A stretch of 62,396 nucleotides of DNA, from assembly GCA_014859905.1 (NCBI GenBank), contig JACZKT010000512.1, positions 1 to 62,396 on the forward strand, given 5' to 3'. This document shows positions 51,133 to 60,563 of this stretch, in pieces. How positions within the stretch are numbered: position 1 is the stretch's first letter; every line of letters begins with the position of its first letter. Source of the DNA: Rubrivivax sp. (GTDB lineage: Bacteria > Pseudomonadota > Gammaproteobacteria > Burkholderiales > Burkholderiaceae_C). The notes beneath the pieces are model-generated. The model had not been told where the DNA came from. It worked only from the letters and a program-made list of their open reading frames with translations, and ran no database searches. The translations under genes and the position numbers were made by a program.

Positions 51133-52263
51133 CTACTTGCCCTTGAAGGCCTGGAAGGCGCCGCCGCCAACCTCGACCAGCACCGATTCCTGGATCAGCT
51201 GTCCGGTCTTGTCGAAGTAGGCTTCCCCGGGGACGCCGAACATCTTGCCCTTCCAGCCGGCGAAGCATTGACGCAGCTTTTCCTTGTCGGTGCCGACGCT
51301 GGCCAGGCAGGGCTGGGCGATGAACTTGATGGCTCGGTATTCCCATGCCGCCAGCACGGGTCGGGCGGGCTGTGAGCCGCCGCTGAATTCCTTCACGTAG
51401 CGCTGGGCCCAGGCCTTGGCCTCGCCGTCCACGTCCTCATGGAAATAGGTCGTGAGGACAACGCCCTCCGATCCCTTCGGCGCAAGGGTCATCAGGTTTT
51501 CATTGGCCAGACCGCCGGTGCCGATGAACCGTGCCTTGATACCGATGTCACGCGCCTGGTTCATGATGGCGGGCGCGGCGGGGATCGTTCCGAAGACCGC
51601 CAGACCGTCCGGATTTGCCTCGCGGACTCTGCTCAGTTGTGCCGTGAAGTCCTTGTCGCTGCTCTGATACGACACGACCGTCACCGGCTCGACGCCGAGC
51701 TTCTTCAAGCTGGCCAGAAAGATGTCGCGATTGCCGACGCCGTAGTCGTTGGCGTCATGTATCACTGCGATGCGCTTCATGTTCAGGCGCTTGACGGCGG
51801 CGTCGGCAATCTGCTCGGCCTGCACCGAATCAGTGAAGATCACGCGATAGGTCCACTTGTTCTTTTCGGTGGTGATCTTCGGGTTCGTAGCGCCGACCAC
51901 GATGTATGGAATGCCCGCGCGTTCGGCAACCTCCATATTGGCGAGCACTTGAGAACTGCCCCAGCCACCGACGATCAGATCGACGCCATCACTGGCGAGG
52001 CGCTGCATGGCCGTCACCGACTGAGCGGGGTTGCTGGCGTCGTCGACGACCACCAGCGAGACCTTGCGGCCCTTGATTCCGCCGGCGGCGTTGATCTCCT
52101 TGACCGCCATCTCCGCGCCCTGACGAATGCCGATCCCGTAGGACGTGCCCGGACCGGACATCCCTGCGATGACGCCCAGCTTGATCTCCTGCGCCCCGGC
52201 CGTCGTGAAGCCCGCGAGGACTGCCACCACGGCTGCGGCATTGAACAGTTTTCCAATCTTCAT
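51133..52263 (-). CDS. Branched-chain amino acid-type ABC transporter substrate-binding protein
   Basis: IKLGVIAGMSGPGTSYGIGIRQGAEMAVKEINAAGGIKGRKVSLVVVDDASNPAQSV. Confidence 0.93.
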   Translation of the reverse strand: MKIGKLFNAAAVVAVLAGFTTAGAQEIKLGVIAGMSGPGTSYGIGIRQGAEMAVKEINAAGGIKGRKVSLVVVDDASNPAQSVTAMQRLASDGVDLIVGGWGSSQVLANMEVAERAGIPYIVVGATNPKITTEKNKWTYRVIFTDSVQAEQIADAAVKRLNMKRIAVIHDANDYGVGNRDIFLASLKKLGVEPVTVVSYQSSDKDFTAQLSRVREANPDGLAVFGTIPAAPAIMNQARDIGIKARFIGTGGLANENLMTLAPKGSEGVVLTTYFHEDVDGEAKAWAQRYVKEFSGGSQPARPVLAAWEYRAIKFIAQPCLASVGTDKEKLRQCFAGWKGKMFGVPGEAYFDKTGQLIQESVLVEVGGGAFQAFKGK

Positions 52264-52326
52264 GACTCACTCCTTTTGTGCCGGTGCGGCACTGTCCATC
52301 CAAGCCTTTCCGGCTGACCCTGGGCG

Positions 52327-53973
52327 TCAGCCGGATCCCACCTTGCCGTAGTCACGCAAGGCCAAACTTCGTGTCACGTAGCCTTCGGCGATGTCGGCTT
52401 CGATGGCCGCCGCCGAGCGGTCGTGCGGGTCGCCGAAGCCGCCACCACCCGGCAGCTGCAGCGTGACCTGTGCACCCGACGCAAGGACGACGCGGCCTTT
52501 GGAGGGCAAGGTCCCGCCGTCGGCGTCGAGAACCGCACCGGCGGCGCCGTCGAGTCCGCCTTGTGTCCCGCGGGGCGCGAATCGAATGCGGTCGTACATG
52601 CCCGACAAGGTCCATGGACCCTCCGATCGAACCTCGAATCGGATCACTTGCCCCAACCCGCCCCGATGCCGACCCGCGCCGCCGGAGTCCGTGCGAAGCT
52701 CGCGTTGTCGAAGGACGACAGGCGACACGGACTCGATCACTTCGGTGGCGACGTTCTGAATGCCACTCGGAAACGAAGTCGCCGACAGGCCATCCTTCGT
52801 GCGTCGAGCACCCATGCCGCCGCACGAGAAGAAGGCAAAGGAGAACGGTTCCTTGCCCGCTTTGAGACCCGATACCTGGGTGACCCACAGTCCAGCCGCG
52901 CTGTCGGCCGGGACTTTCTCGGGCATCGCCTGTTCGAGCGCCCCGAATACGACCGTCGGCAGAAAGTGTCCGACGATGTGGCGGGCGGCCGTCGGCGCCG
53001 GATGCACCGGGTTCAGCAGCGAACCGCGCGGCGCGCGCACCTCGAAGGGCAAGAAACTGCCCTCATTGTTGGGCACGTCGGGTGCAACGACGCACTTCAC
53101 CGCGTAGCACGAATAGGCGGTCGTGTAGGCCAGCGGCACGTTGATGCCACGATCGACGCTCGGGTCCGTGCCTTCGAAGTCCACGACCAGGCGATCGGCC
53201 TCGCGGAACACCTCCACTTGGATCAGCAGCGGCTTCTCGAAGCCATCGTTGTGGCAGCTGTATTTGAACCGACCGTCGGGAAACGCCCGAACGGCTTCGC
53301 GTACCGCAGTTTCCGAGCGCGTGATGATCTCGTCGGACAAGTCTTCGATGTCCCCGAGCGCGAATTCCTCGAGCAGCTGTGCCAGCCGGCGCGAACCCAC
53401 CTCGCCGGCGGCAACCTGGGCATACAGGTCGCCGATCACCTCGCGGGGCGTCCTGACATTCGTCTGAATGAAGCGAAAGACGTCGCGGTTTTCCTGGCCG
53501 CGGACGAGGAACTTGCAGAACGGGACCTGCAGCCCCTCCTCGAACACATTGCGCGCGTCCGCCGTCAGGCCCACGCCGCCGACGTCGACCATGTGGCAGC
53601 AGCTGGCGAAGAAGCCCACGCAGCGGCCGCCGTGGAAGGCCGGCGTGACCAGGCACATGTCATTGAGCTGACCTGCCAGCTTGTAGGGGTCGTTCGACAG
53701 GAGCGCGTCGCCGGGATCGATCGACTCGATGGGGAACTCCTCGAGGAAGAAGCGCATCCCTCTGGCCATCGTGTTCACGTGCCCCGGGGTGCCGGTCCTG
53801 GCCTGGGCGACCATGCGGCCCCTGATGTCGAAGATCGCCGCAGACAGGTCGCCGGCCTCGCGGACGATCGTCGAGAACGCCGTGCGCATCAGGACCTGCG
53901 CTTGCTCCTCGGCGAGCGCGAGCAGTCGGTTCCACAGGATCTCGAGCAGGTAGGGGGGAAATGTTGAACTCAT
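52327..53973 (-). CDS. Hydantoinase B/oxoprolinase family protein
   Basis: LAEEQAQVLMRTAFSTIVREAGDLSAAIFDIRGRMVAQA; GALEQAMPEKVPADSA; LRTDSGGAGRHRGGLGQVIRF. Confidence 0.94.
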   Translation of the reverse strand: MSSTFPPYLLEILWNRLLALAEEQAQVLMRTAFSTIVREAGDLSAAIFDIRGRMVAQARTGTPGHVNTMARGMRFFLEEFPIESIDPGDALLSNDPYKLAGQLNDMCLVTPAFHGGRCVGFFASCCHMVDVGGVGLTADARNVFEEGLQVPFCKFLVRGQENRDVFRFIQTNVRTPREVIGDLYAQVAAGEVGSRRLAQLLEEFALGDIEDLSDEIITRSETAVREAVRAFPDGRFKYSCHNDGFEKPLLIQVEVFREADRLVVDFEGTDPSVDRGINVPLAYTTAYSCYAVKCVVAPDVPNNEGSFLPFEVRAPRGSLLNPVHPAPTAARHIVGHFLPTVVFGALEQAMPEKVPADSAAGLWVTQVSGLKAGKEPFSFAFFSCGGMGARRTKDGLSATSFPSGIQNVATEVIESVSPVVLRQRELRTDSGGAGRHRGGLGQVIRFEVRSEGPWTLSGMYDRIRFAPRGTQGGLDGAAGAVLDADGGTLPSKGRVVLASGAQVTLQLPGGGGFGDPHDRSAAAIEADIAEGYVTRSLALRDYGKVGSG

Positions 53974-53996
53974 AGGTGCCCGGCAAGTGAGCGATG

Positions 53997-56075
53997 TCAG
54001 TACGTCAGGGTGAGCTGGATCAGGCCGTCATCGCGAAGCACGGCAGTCGCGCCGGGCCCGACGGTGATCGTGGCGTCGCCCAACTCGATCAGGGCTGGGC
54101 CGGCCACCCTCTCTCCAACCTGCAGCGACTCGCGGGGCGCCACCAGCGAGTCGACGTAGCCGTGCGTTTCACCAAAGTAAACGTCCCGCCGCGAGCGCGC
54201 GCTGGGCTTCCCGGTCGATGCGGCGTCTGCTCGCAGCGGCAACTGCGGGATCGGGCCGCGAGCGCTCGTGCGCCATGTGATGAGATCGATCGGCGCGTCG
54301 GGGCCCTTCACTGCGTTCAGGCGCTCATACTCGGCGTGGAATCGGGCCAGGACGTCCTCGGCGCGGACATCGGGCCAGCTGAGTCCTTCGAGGTCGATCT
54401 GCAGTTCATGCCCCTGGCCGCGGTATCGCATGTCCACGGAGCGGGCTGTCACGATGTCTTCCGGTGCAATGCCCGCCTCGGCCACCTTGCGCCGGCAGTC
54501 CTGGACCATCTCTTCGAGGAAGCCGGCAATTTCCAGCCACTGGGCATGCGCGAGCGGGACGCTCATGCTGCGGGCGAGATCGAAGGACACTGGTGCACAC
54601 AGCATGCCGAAGGCCGAACCGACGCCTGCCTGCCACGGCACGACGATCTCCGGGAGACGCAGGGCCCGGGCCACACCGTATGCATGCGTCGGTCCTGCAC
54701 CCCCGAATGCCACCATCGTGTAGTCGTTCGGCGTGCGGCCCCGCTCGAGCAGGTGCACCCGCGCTGCGGACGCCATGTTCTCGTTGACGACCTGGTGGAT
54801 GCCCCAAGCGGCTTCTTCCACGCTCAAACCGAGGGGCTCCGCAAGGTGGCGAGCGATCGCCTCCCGCGCGGCATCGCGGTTCAGCCGCATCTTTCCACCA
54901 AGGAAGCTCTCGGTGCCGATGTAGCCGAGCACGACGTCAGCGTCCGTGACCGTCGGCCTTGTGCCGCCGAGCCCGTAGCACGCCGGCCCGGGCTCGGACT
55001 CCGCGCTGTCCGGGCCGACCTTCAGCAGGCCTAGTCGGTCGACATGCGCGATGCTGCCGCCACCGGCGCCGATCTCGATCATGTCGACGGCTGGCACTTG
55101 CACCGGCAGGCCGCTTCCATGCTTGAACCGATAGACATGCGCGACTTCGAGCTTGCGTGCAACGATGGGCGCACCGTCGTCGACGATGAAGGCCTTGGCC
55201 GTCGTGCCGCCCATGTCGAAGAACAGTACCTTCCGGCGCTGCAATGCGCGTGCGATGTAGGCAGCGCCGATGGCACCGGCTGCGGGCCCCGATTCGAGCA
55301 GGCGCACAGGGAACTGGGATGCGGTCTCCGCGACGGCTGTGCCACCGTTGGACTGCATGACAAGCAGGGAGCCACGAACGCCGATCCGCTCGAGTTGCTC
55401 ACGCAGTGCGCGGAGGTACGGGCCGACCACCGGCGCGACATAGGCGTTGATGGCGGTGGTCGATGCACGCTCGTACTCGCGAATCTCAGGTGCGACCTCA
55501 GACGAGAGCGACACGTGCATGGATGGCGCGAGCTGGGCGATGAGTCCGTGCAGCTGGCGCTCATGCACGGGGTTGCGATAGGCATGCAGCAGGCAGACGG
55601 CGATGGCCTCGACGCCTTCGGCCAACAGGCCTTCGATCTCGGCAGTCGCCTGCGCAACATCGAGTTTCGTCTCCACCGAGCCGTCGGCGAGAACACGTTC
55701 GCGGATCGGTCGCCTCAGGTGGCGAGGGACGATCGGACGGGGCTTCTCGATGTCGAGGTCGTACAGGTCGAAGCGATGCTCGGTGCCGATCTCCAACGCA
55801 TCCCGGAAGCCCTCGGTGACCAGCAGCGCGGCACGGACGCCGCGGCGCTGGATCAAAGCGTTCGTCACCAGAGTGGTTCCATGCAGGACGCGCGAGACGC
55901 TGCCGGGATCGAGATCGTGCGAGCCGATCATCTGCTCGATGCCCCGAGACACACTGCGCGTCGGGCTCTCATGGTCCGTCAGGACCTTTGCCGTTATCGA
56001 GCGACCGGTCTCGATCTCGATGGCGAAGACGTCGGTGAAGGTCCCCCCGATGTCGGTTCCGATGAAGTACATCAA
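53997..56075 (-). CDS. Hydantoinase A/oxoprolinase family protein
   Basis: FIGTDIGGTFTDVFAIEIETGRSITAKVLTDHESPTRSVSRGIEQM; FFDMGGTTAKAFIV; VAFGGAGPTHAYGVARAL. Confidence 0.94.
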   Translation of the reverse strand: MMYFIGTDIGGTFTDVFAIEIETGRSITAKVLTDHESPTRSVSRGIEQMIGSHDLDPGSVSRVLHGTTLVTNALIQRRGVRAALLVTEGFRDALEIGTEHRFDLYDLDIEKPRPIVPRHLRRPIRERVLADGSVETKLDVAQATAEIEGLLAEGVEAIAVCLLHAYRNPVHERQLHGLIAQLAPSMHVSLSSEVAPEIREYERASTTAINAYVAPVVGPYLRALREQLERIGVRGSLLVMQSNGGTAVAETASQFPVRLLESGPAAGAIGAAYIARALQRRKVLFFDMGGTTAKAFIVDDGAPIVARKLEVAHVYRFKHGSGLPVQVPAVDMIEIGAGGGSIAHVDRLGLLKVGPDSAESEPGPACYGLGGTRPTVTDADVVLGYIGTESFLGGKMRLNRDAAREAIARHLAEPLGLSVEEAAWGIHQVVNENMASAARVHLLERGRTPNDYTMVAFGGAGPTHAYGVARALRLPEIVVPWQAGVGSAFGMLCAPVSFDLARSMSVPLAHAQWLEIAGFLEEMVQDCRRKVAEAGIAPEDIVTARSVDMRYRGQGHELQIDLEGLSWPDVRAEDVLARFHAEYERLNAVKGPDAPIDLITWRTSARGPIPQLPLRADAASTGKPSARSRRDVYFGETHGYVDSLVAPRESLQVGERVAGPALIELGDATITVGPGATAVLRDDGLIQLTLTY

Positions 56076-56500
56076 GTCTCCGAGCGCTGTGGCATGGAAA
56101 GCGCAGGCATGCGCTCAGGTCGAATTGCGATGACGTCGACCTCGACATCGATCCCGCGCAGTCCAACCTGCACCAGCGTGCGCGCCGGACGGGGTGCTGG
56201 CATCAGTCGCTCGTAGACGTCGTTGAACGCCGGCACGTTGCCGAGGTCAGCGAGATAGACCGTCACTTTGGCGATGTGACGGAGGTCGAGTCCGTCGGCA
56301 CGCAGCACGGCCTCGACGTTGGCAAAGGTCTGCTGCACGTGATCCTCGAAAGTCCCGGCGATCGGCTGGCTGGTCTCGACTGAAAGGGGTCCCTGCCCGG
56401 ACACGAACACAAGCGAACCAACGGCTACCGCCTGCGGAAATGGCCCCCGGCCCGCCGGGGCCAGGCTCGTATGAATCGTTCGCTTGGTCTCAGGCGGCAT
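56072..56500 (-). CDS. RidA (YjgF/YER057c/UK114) family protein
   Basis: PAGRGPFPQAVAVGSLVFVSGQGPLS; VTVYLADLGNVPAFNDVYERLM. Confidence 0.92.
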   Translation of the reverse strand: MPPETKRTIHTSLAPAGRGPFPQAVAVGSLVFVSGQGPLSVETSQPIAGTFEDHVQQTFANVEAVLRADGLDLRHIAKVTVYLADLGNVPAFNDVYERLMPAPRPARTLVQVGLRGIDVEVDVIAIRPERMPALSMPQRSET

Positions 56501-57161
56501 GGGACTTCTTCTCGCCGGGGCCTATCGGAACGGCTTCGTATGAGGTCGCGATGTTTCCGATGTGCTGGCGCATCGCCTCGGCCGCACCGTCCGGGTCATG
56601 GCGCTCCATCGCCGCGAGGACGCGATCCATTTCGCGCAGGGACGCATCGACACGTCCAGGCACAGCGGAGTTGATGGCCCGAACCCACCGGATCTGGTCG
56701 CGAAGGTTCTCGAGGATGCCGGTAATGAACGGGTTGTTCGCGAGGCGATAGACCAGGCCGTGAAACAGGTCGTCCAGTGCAAGGAACTCCTCGAAATTGC
56801 GCTGCACGCCCTTGGCCTTGAGCGCCTCGAACTTCTCGCGCAGTACGGCGAGATCGTCGCCGGAGACCTTTACGGCGGCCGCGCGGGCAGCGTGGGCCTC
56901 CAGCAGAAGCCGCAACTCACTCATCGCGGCAACGTCTTCGGGCGAGAAGCTCCTGACGAAAGTGCCCTGCTGTGGCAGCACGCGCACCCAGCCATCCCGC
57001 TCGAGTCGCGCAAGCGCGCTGCGGACAGGAGAGCGCCCGATGCCGAGATCGGCTGCAAGCTTGACCTCGGAAAGCTTCTGTCCCGGCATGTAGCGAAGAC
57101 CAAGGATGCCCTCCTTGATCTGGCGATGCGCGTCGGTCACACCAAGGTTCGACAATGTCAT
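56490..57161 (-). CDS. GntR family transcriptional regulator (FadR/FCD type)
   Basis: IKEGILGLRYMPGQKLSEVKLAADLGIGRSPVRSALARLERDGWVRVLPQQGTFV. Confidence 0.93.
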   Translation of the reverse strand: MTLSNLGVTDAHRQIKEGILGLRYMPGQKLSEVKLAADLGIGRSPVRSALARLERDGWVRVLPQQGTFVRSFSPEDVAAMSELRLLLEAHAARAAAVKVSGDDLAVLREKFEALKAKGVQRNFEEFLALDDLFHGLVYRLANNPFITGILENLRDQIRWVRAINSAVPGRVDASLREMDRVLAAMERHDPDGAAEAMRQHIGNIATSYEAVPIGPGEKKSHAA

Positions 57162-57172
57162 TCCACTGATCG

Positions 57173-57195
57173 ACTAGTTAACTAGTTGACTAACT
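57173..57195. promoter_or_regulatory. Palindromic operator-like region ACTAGTTAACTAGTTGACTAACT
   Basis: Perfect 14-bp palindrome ACTAGTTAACTAGT overlapping a second GTTAAC..GTTGACTAAC half-site, 11 nt upstream of the GntR start, divergent to 2-hydroxyacid dehydrogenase. Confidence 0.6.
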
Positions 57196-57267
57196 CTAGG
57201 GTACGATCAATCTCTCGTCAAGCGCATTTCGTCTGTCCGCCCGCCAACCATCGAAGCAGGAGTTCCC

Positions 57268-58239
57268 ATGCGTCACTGCGTACTCATCACCCAGGCCATC
57301 CATCCGGAGGCGATGGCCCTCCTGGAGGCCGAAGCAGACGTCAGCGTGCTGGGTGATCCATCGCCTGCCGGCCTGCTGCTCGAGATCGCTGGAGCGGATG
57401 CACTGTTGGTTCGTATGCCGGTGACGGCAGAGGCGATCCACGCGGGGCGAAGACTCAAGGTCGTGGCGCGCCACGGGGTGGGACTGGACTACATCCCGGT
57501 CGATGCGTGCACGAAACTGGGTATCCCAGTGGTCTACACGCCGGACGCGAACACTGAATCGGTGGCCGAGCACGTTGTCGGGACAATGATCGCCCTCGCC
57601 CATCAAGTGGCTCGCGCTGACCGAGCAGTTCGCGCTGGACGCTGGAGCGTGCGCGATCAACTGATGGGGATCGATATCCGCGGTCGCACGATCGGCATCA
57701 TCGGTTTCGGACGCATCGGCGTCCGTGTCGCCCAGATTTGCCGCAGCGCCTTTGGAATGCGCACGCTAGGCTTCGATCCGAACCTTACCGACCACGACAT
57801 CCTTGAACGAGGAGCGGAGCCGCGGGCCCTGGCATCACTGCTTTCCGAGTCCGACTTTGTGACCCTGCACGCGCCGTCCACACCAAAGACCCATCACTTG
57901 ATCGACGCGACGGCCATTGCAGCCATGAAGCCGGGCGCCTACCTGATCAACCACGCTCGTGGAGCACTTGTCGACACGGCAGCATTGACACACGCACTGA
58001 AGCGGGGCCACCTTGCCGGTGCCGCAGTGGACGTGCTCGAAGTCGAACCGCCCCCGCCAAGTCTGGAGTTGCTGCAGCTGGACAACGTGATTGTCACGCC
58101 CCACAGCGCTGCGCTGACCGACGAAGCCATGCGCCGCATGGGCTGCGATGCGGCAGAGGACATCCTGCGCGTGTTGCGTGGCGAGCCGCCCCACACCTGC
58201 GCGAATCCTCAGGTGCTGCCAGCACCGCACCAACGATGA
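57268..58239 (+). CDS. D-isomer-specific 2-hydroxyacid dehydrogenase (phosphoglycerate dehydrogenase-like)
   Basis: RTIGIIGFGRIGVRVAQICRSAFGMRTLGFDP; HAPSTPKTHHLIDATAIAAMKPGAYLINHARGALVDTAAL. Confidence 0.94.
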   Translation: MRHCVLITQAIHPEAMALLEAEADVSVLGDPSPAGLLLEIAGADALLVRMPVTAEAIHAGRRLKVVARHGVGLDYIPVDACTKLGIPVVYTPDANTESVAEHVVGTMIALAHQVARADRAVRAGRWSVRDQLMGIDIRGRTIGIIGFGRIGVRVAQICRSAFGMRTLGFDPNLTDHDILERGAEPRALASLLSESDFVTLHAPSTPKTHHLIDATAIAAMKPGAYLINHARGALVDTAALTHALKRGHLAGAAVDVLEVEPPPPSLELLQLDNVIVTPHSAALTDEAMRRMGCDAAEDILRVLRGEPPHTCANPQVLPAPHQR

Positions 58240-58349
58240 TCCTCGCGGGCCAAAGCCAGCCAACTGTCAGCTTGTGCGATCTCGCGCCAACCTTCTCACG
58301 CACCACGTGATTGATGACTTCCGCTGTTCGCTGTCGTTGAGCGTGGGAA

Positions 58350-58916
58350 TGAGAGCTCTCACTGCCGAGCACCACGCGCGCGTGGCGCCAGCCGCTGTGG
58401 GCCAGCGTGAACTGGTACAGCCGGCGCGGGAAGGTTGGCCCGCCCAGGCTGATGTCCAACTCGTCGGCCACGGTGAAGTCCGACAGCACCAGCTGGCCAG
58501 GCGGGTGCTCCTGCGCGAAGTAGATCTTGCGCTCGCCGCCGTGCTCGGCGCGCCACTGGCTGACGCGCCGCTGCAGCGTGCGCAGCACCGCGTCGGCGAA
58601 CCACTCGGGTGGCGGCGCTGCGACTCCTCGAGCACCGTCACCGCCGTCAGCGACGGCACGCCCTCCAGCATCGGCACCACTCTGCCGCTCACACCTCGCC
58701 CAGCGGGTCGGCACGGGTGCGCCAGTGCCGTGGCGGGCGCTGCGATGGCAACACCGCCGCCGCCCCCAGCCGCCGTGCGCTGGCCACGCTGCTGCGGGTC
58801 TTGGCCACCGCTGACACCTGGCTGTGCTTGCCCCTCAAATCCTTGTACTTGCACACCTGTAGGTCCTTTATGCGTTTGCCGGGCACCGTGGCCGCCTTCT
58901 TCTTGAAGGCGATCAC
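58350..58916 (-). pseudogene. IS21-family IstA transposase remnant, frameshifted
   Basis: KDLQVCKYKDLRGKHSQVSAVAKTRSSVASARRL and PPEWFADAVLRTLQRRVSQWRAEHGGERKIYFAQEHPPGQLVLSDFTVADELDISLGGPTFPRRLYQFTLAHSGWRHARVVLGSES lie in different frames. Confidence 0.85.
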
Positions 58917-59030
58917 TGTAGGAACCCAACCGCAAAAAGCACCCCGGCCAACCTAATTGTCGCCAACCACCGAGGCGCTGACCCAACGAGTCGAACGGGC
59001 GCGGCGCGGCTTCGGCATCATCGATGCTCC

Positions 59031-59327
59031 CTACTCGCCGATCGCCGGCTCGAAGAGGCCATTGGTAATGACACCGGAGCCCTCCTCGGGTGCCCCATCG
59101 TCGCCGGGTTCCGGTCGATCGTCGCTCCGGCCCGTCGTGCTGCGCTGGAGCAGTAACCCCTCTTGGTTCAGAAGACCGTCGTAGGCCAGCACGCGCAACC
59201 GGTTCACCCGGCGGACGCCCTTGTTGAACCGCACAAGGTCGTCGTAGAGACGGGGGTTCTCGGCCCGATCCAGTTGAAACACCAACCGGATGGCTGGCGG
59301 CGCCTTCGCTGAAGTCATGTCGCTCAC
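59031..59327 (-). CDS. Small protein overlapping the ParM-like gene; ParR/StbB-like partner candidate
   Basis: 98 aa, ATGA overlap with upstream parM-like gene; basic N-terminal half and acidic C-terminus; no direct motif. Confidence 0.55.
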   Translation of the reverse strand: MSDMTSAKAPPAIRLVFQLDRAENPRLYDDLVRFNKGVRRVNRLRVLAYDGLLNQEGLLLQRSTTGRSDDRPEPGDDGAPEEGSGVITNGLFEPAIGE

Positions 59328-60364
59328 CGCACTGCCCCTGCGGGCTCGGCCTCGGCGCTGCGCGTGGCGGCCTCGATCGACCGACAGTAGTTCTGCCCGG
59401 CCAACTGGAAACCCCGCACGTTCGCGAACATGGGCTCCTTCACTTCATTGATGCGGTGCCGGGGAAACGCCGCCTTCGCTGCCCTGCGAAAGAGGAAGGC
59501 CCCGCCGCCGACCAGAATGATGTTCTGCAGGCTGTGTGGCGCCTCCAACCACTCCTTCATGCTCGAAACCGCCTGCTCGGCCACCGACTCGGCCAGCGGC
59601 ATCAGGCGCGACATCTCGTAGGGCTGCTGGAAGATGATCGGTGCCTTGCCCGTTCGCAGGGCGAGGTCGATGGCGTCGTAGTCGCGGTAGGGCGCGCCGA
59701 TGTCCTTCGTGATCGCGTGGGCCAAGAGGCGCAGCACATCCGACATGCCGCGATTGATGGAGTGGCTTTGCTTCTGCACCAACCTCGTACCCTGCGCGAC
59801 GAGCCAGTCGAAAGTGCGCGAGCCTGGATCGATGATCAGGCTCCTCTGCTTCGCGATGTCGTTCATCTTGCGGTGGACGCTGGCGTAGTGGACCAGCGCG
59901 CCCTGGGGCTGGGCGACCGCCATGGCCTTGGCCACGGTCACTCGGCGACCATCGCCCACATCGTGTTCTCCGGTCATGGCCTTCTCCAGCGCCGACTTCT
60001 TAACCGCGAAGAGCGCAACCGGCAGGCCGACGACCAGCAAGTCGATGTGCGGCACCTTCATCAGCGCGAGCGCTCCACGCAGCAGCGCCATGTATTCGGG
60101 CGAATCGGTGTAGTCGTCGTGGAGCTGCCGGGCCCTGAAGGTGTCTGCCGCCAGAGCGACATCCGGACCCACTTCGTAGAACAACGGCCCGACCGGGATG
60201 AACACGGTCTTGCGACGCTCCTCCGATGGCCACGAAGACGATCCGTCGCTAGACGGGTAGGCGATCGAGGGAAAACTGGCGCACTTGATGACGGCCCCAC
60301 TGGCCTCGGTGACGAACTTGGTGTTGCCCGACCCGACATCCACGGCCCTGACGATCAGATCCAT
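59324..60364 (-). CDS. ParM/StbA family plasmid-segregation actin-like protein (also resembles PRTRC protein D)
   Basis: RAVDVGSGNTKFVTE phosphate-1-like motif; IIDPGSRTFDWLVAQG; NIILVGGGAFLFRRAAKAAFP. Confidence 0.85.
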   Translation of the reverse strand: MDLIVRAVDVGSGNTKFVTEASGAVIKCASFPSIAYPSSDGSSSWPSEERRKTVFIPVGPLFYEVGPDVALAADTFRARQLHDDYTDSPEYMALLRGALALMKVPHIDLLVVGLPVALFAVKKSALEKAMTGEHDVGDGRRVTVAKAMAVAQPQGALVHYASVHRKMNDIAKQRSLIIDPGSRTFDWLVAQGTRLVQKQSHSINRGMSDVLRLLAHAITKDIGAPYRDYDAIDLALRTGKAPIIFQQPYEMSRLMPLAESVAEQAVSSMKEWLEAPHSLQNIILVGGGAFLFRRAAKAAFPRHRINEVKEPMFANVRGFQLAGQNYCRSIEAATRSAEAEPAGAVR

Positions 60365-60418
60365 ATCGAGACTCCTTGGTTGAGGTTGAAGCGGCCAGCA
60401 TCGCGATGGCTCGGCCCA

Positions 60419-60563
60419 GTCACCACGCTGAAAGACGCATGGCGGCCGGCGCTATCGCCATCGGACCCAGTCCACTGACACCGCAGTCGTCCTGTACCGT
60501 CACGGCGCTTTCGCTGGAAGGCGAATTGCCGTGTGGGCCGAGTTCTTGCGGTGTCACCACGCT
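60419..60563. repeat. Three imperfect 11-bp direct repeats upstream of parM-like gene (possible parC)
   Basis: GTCACCACGCT at 60419, GTCACGGCGCT at 60499, GTCACCACGCT at 60553. Confidence 0.35.

Noticed and set aside
52423-53967. 514-aa plus-strand ORF opposite hydantoinase B
   Set aside because: Antisense artefact; the minus strand is a clear HyuB.
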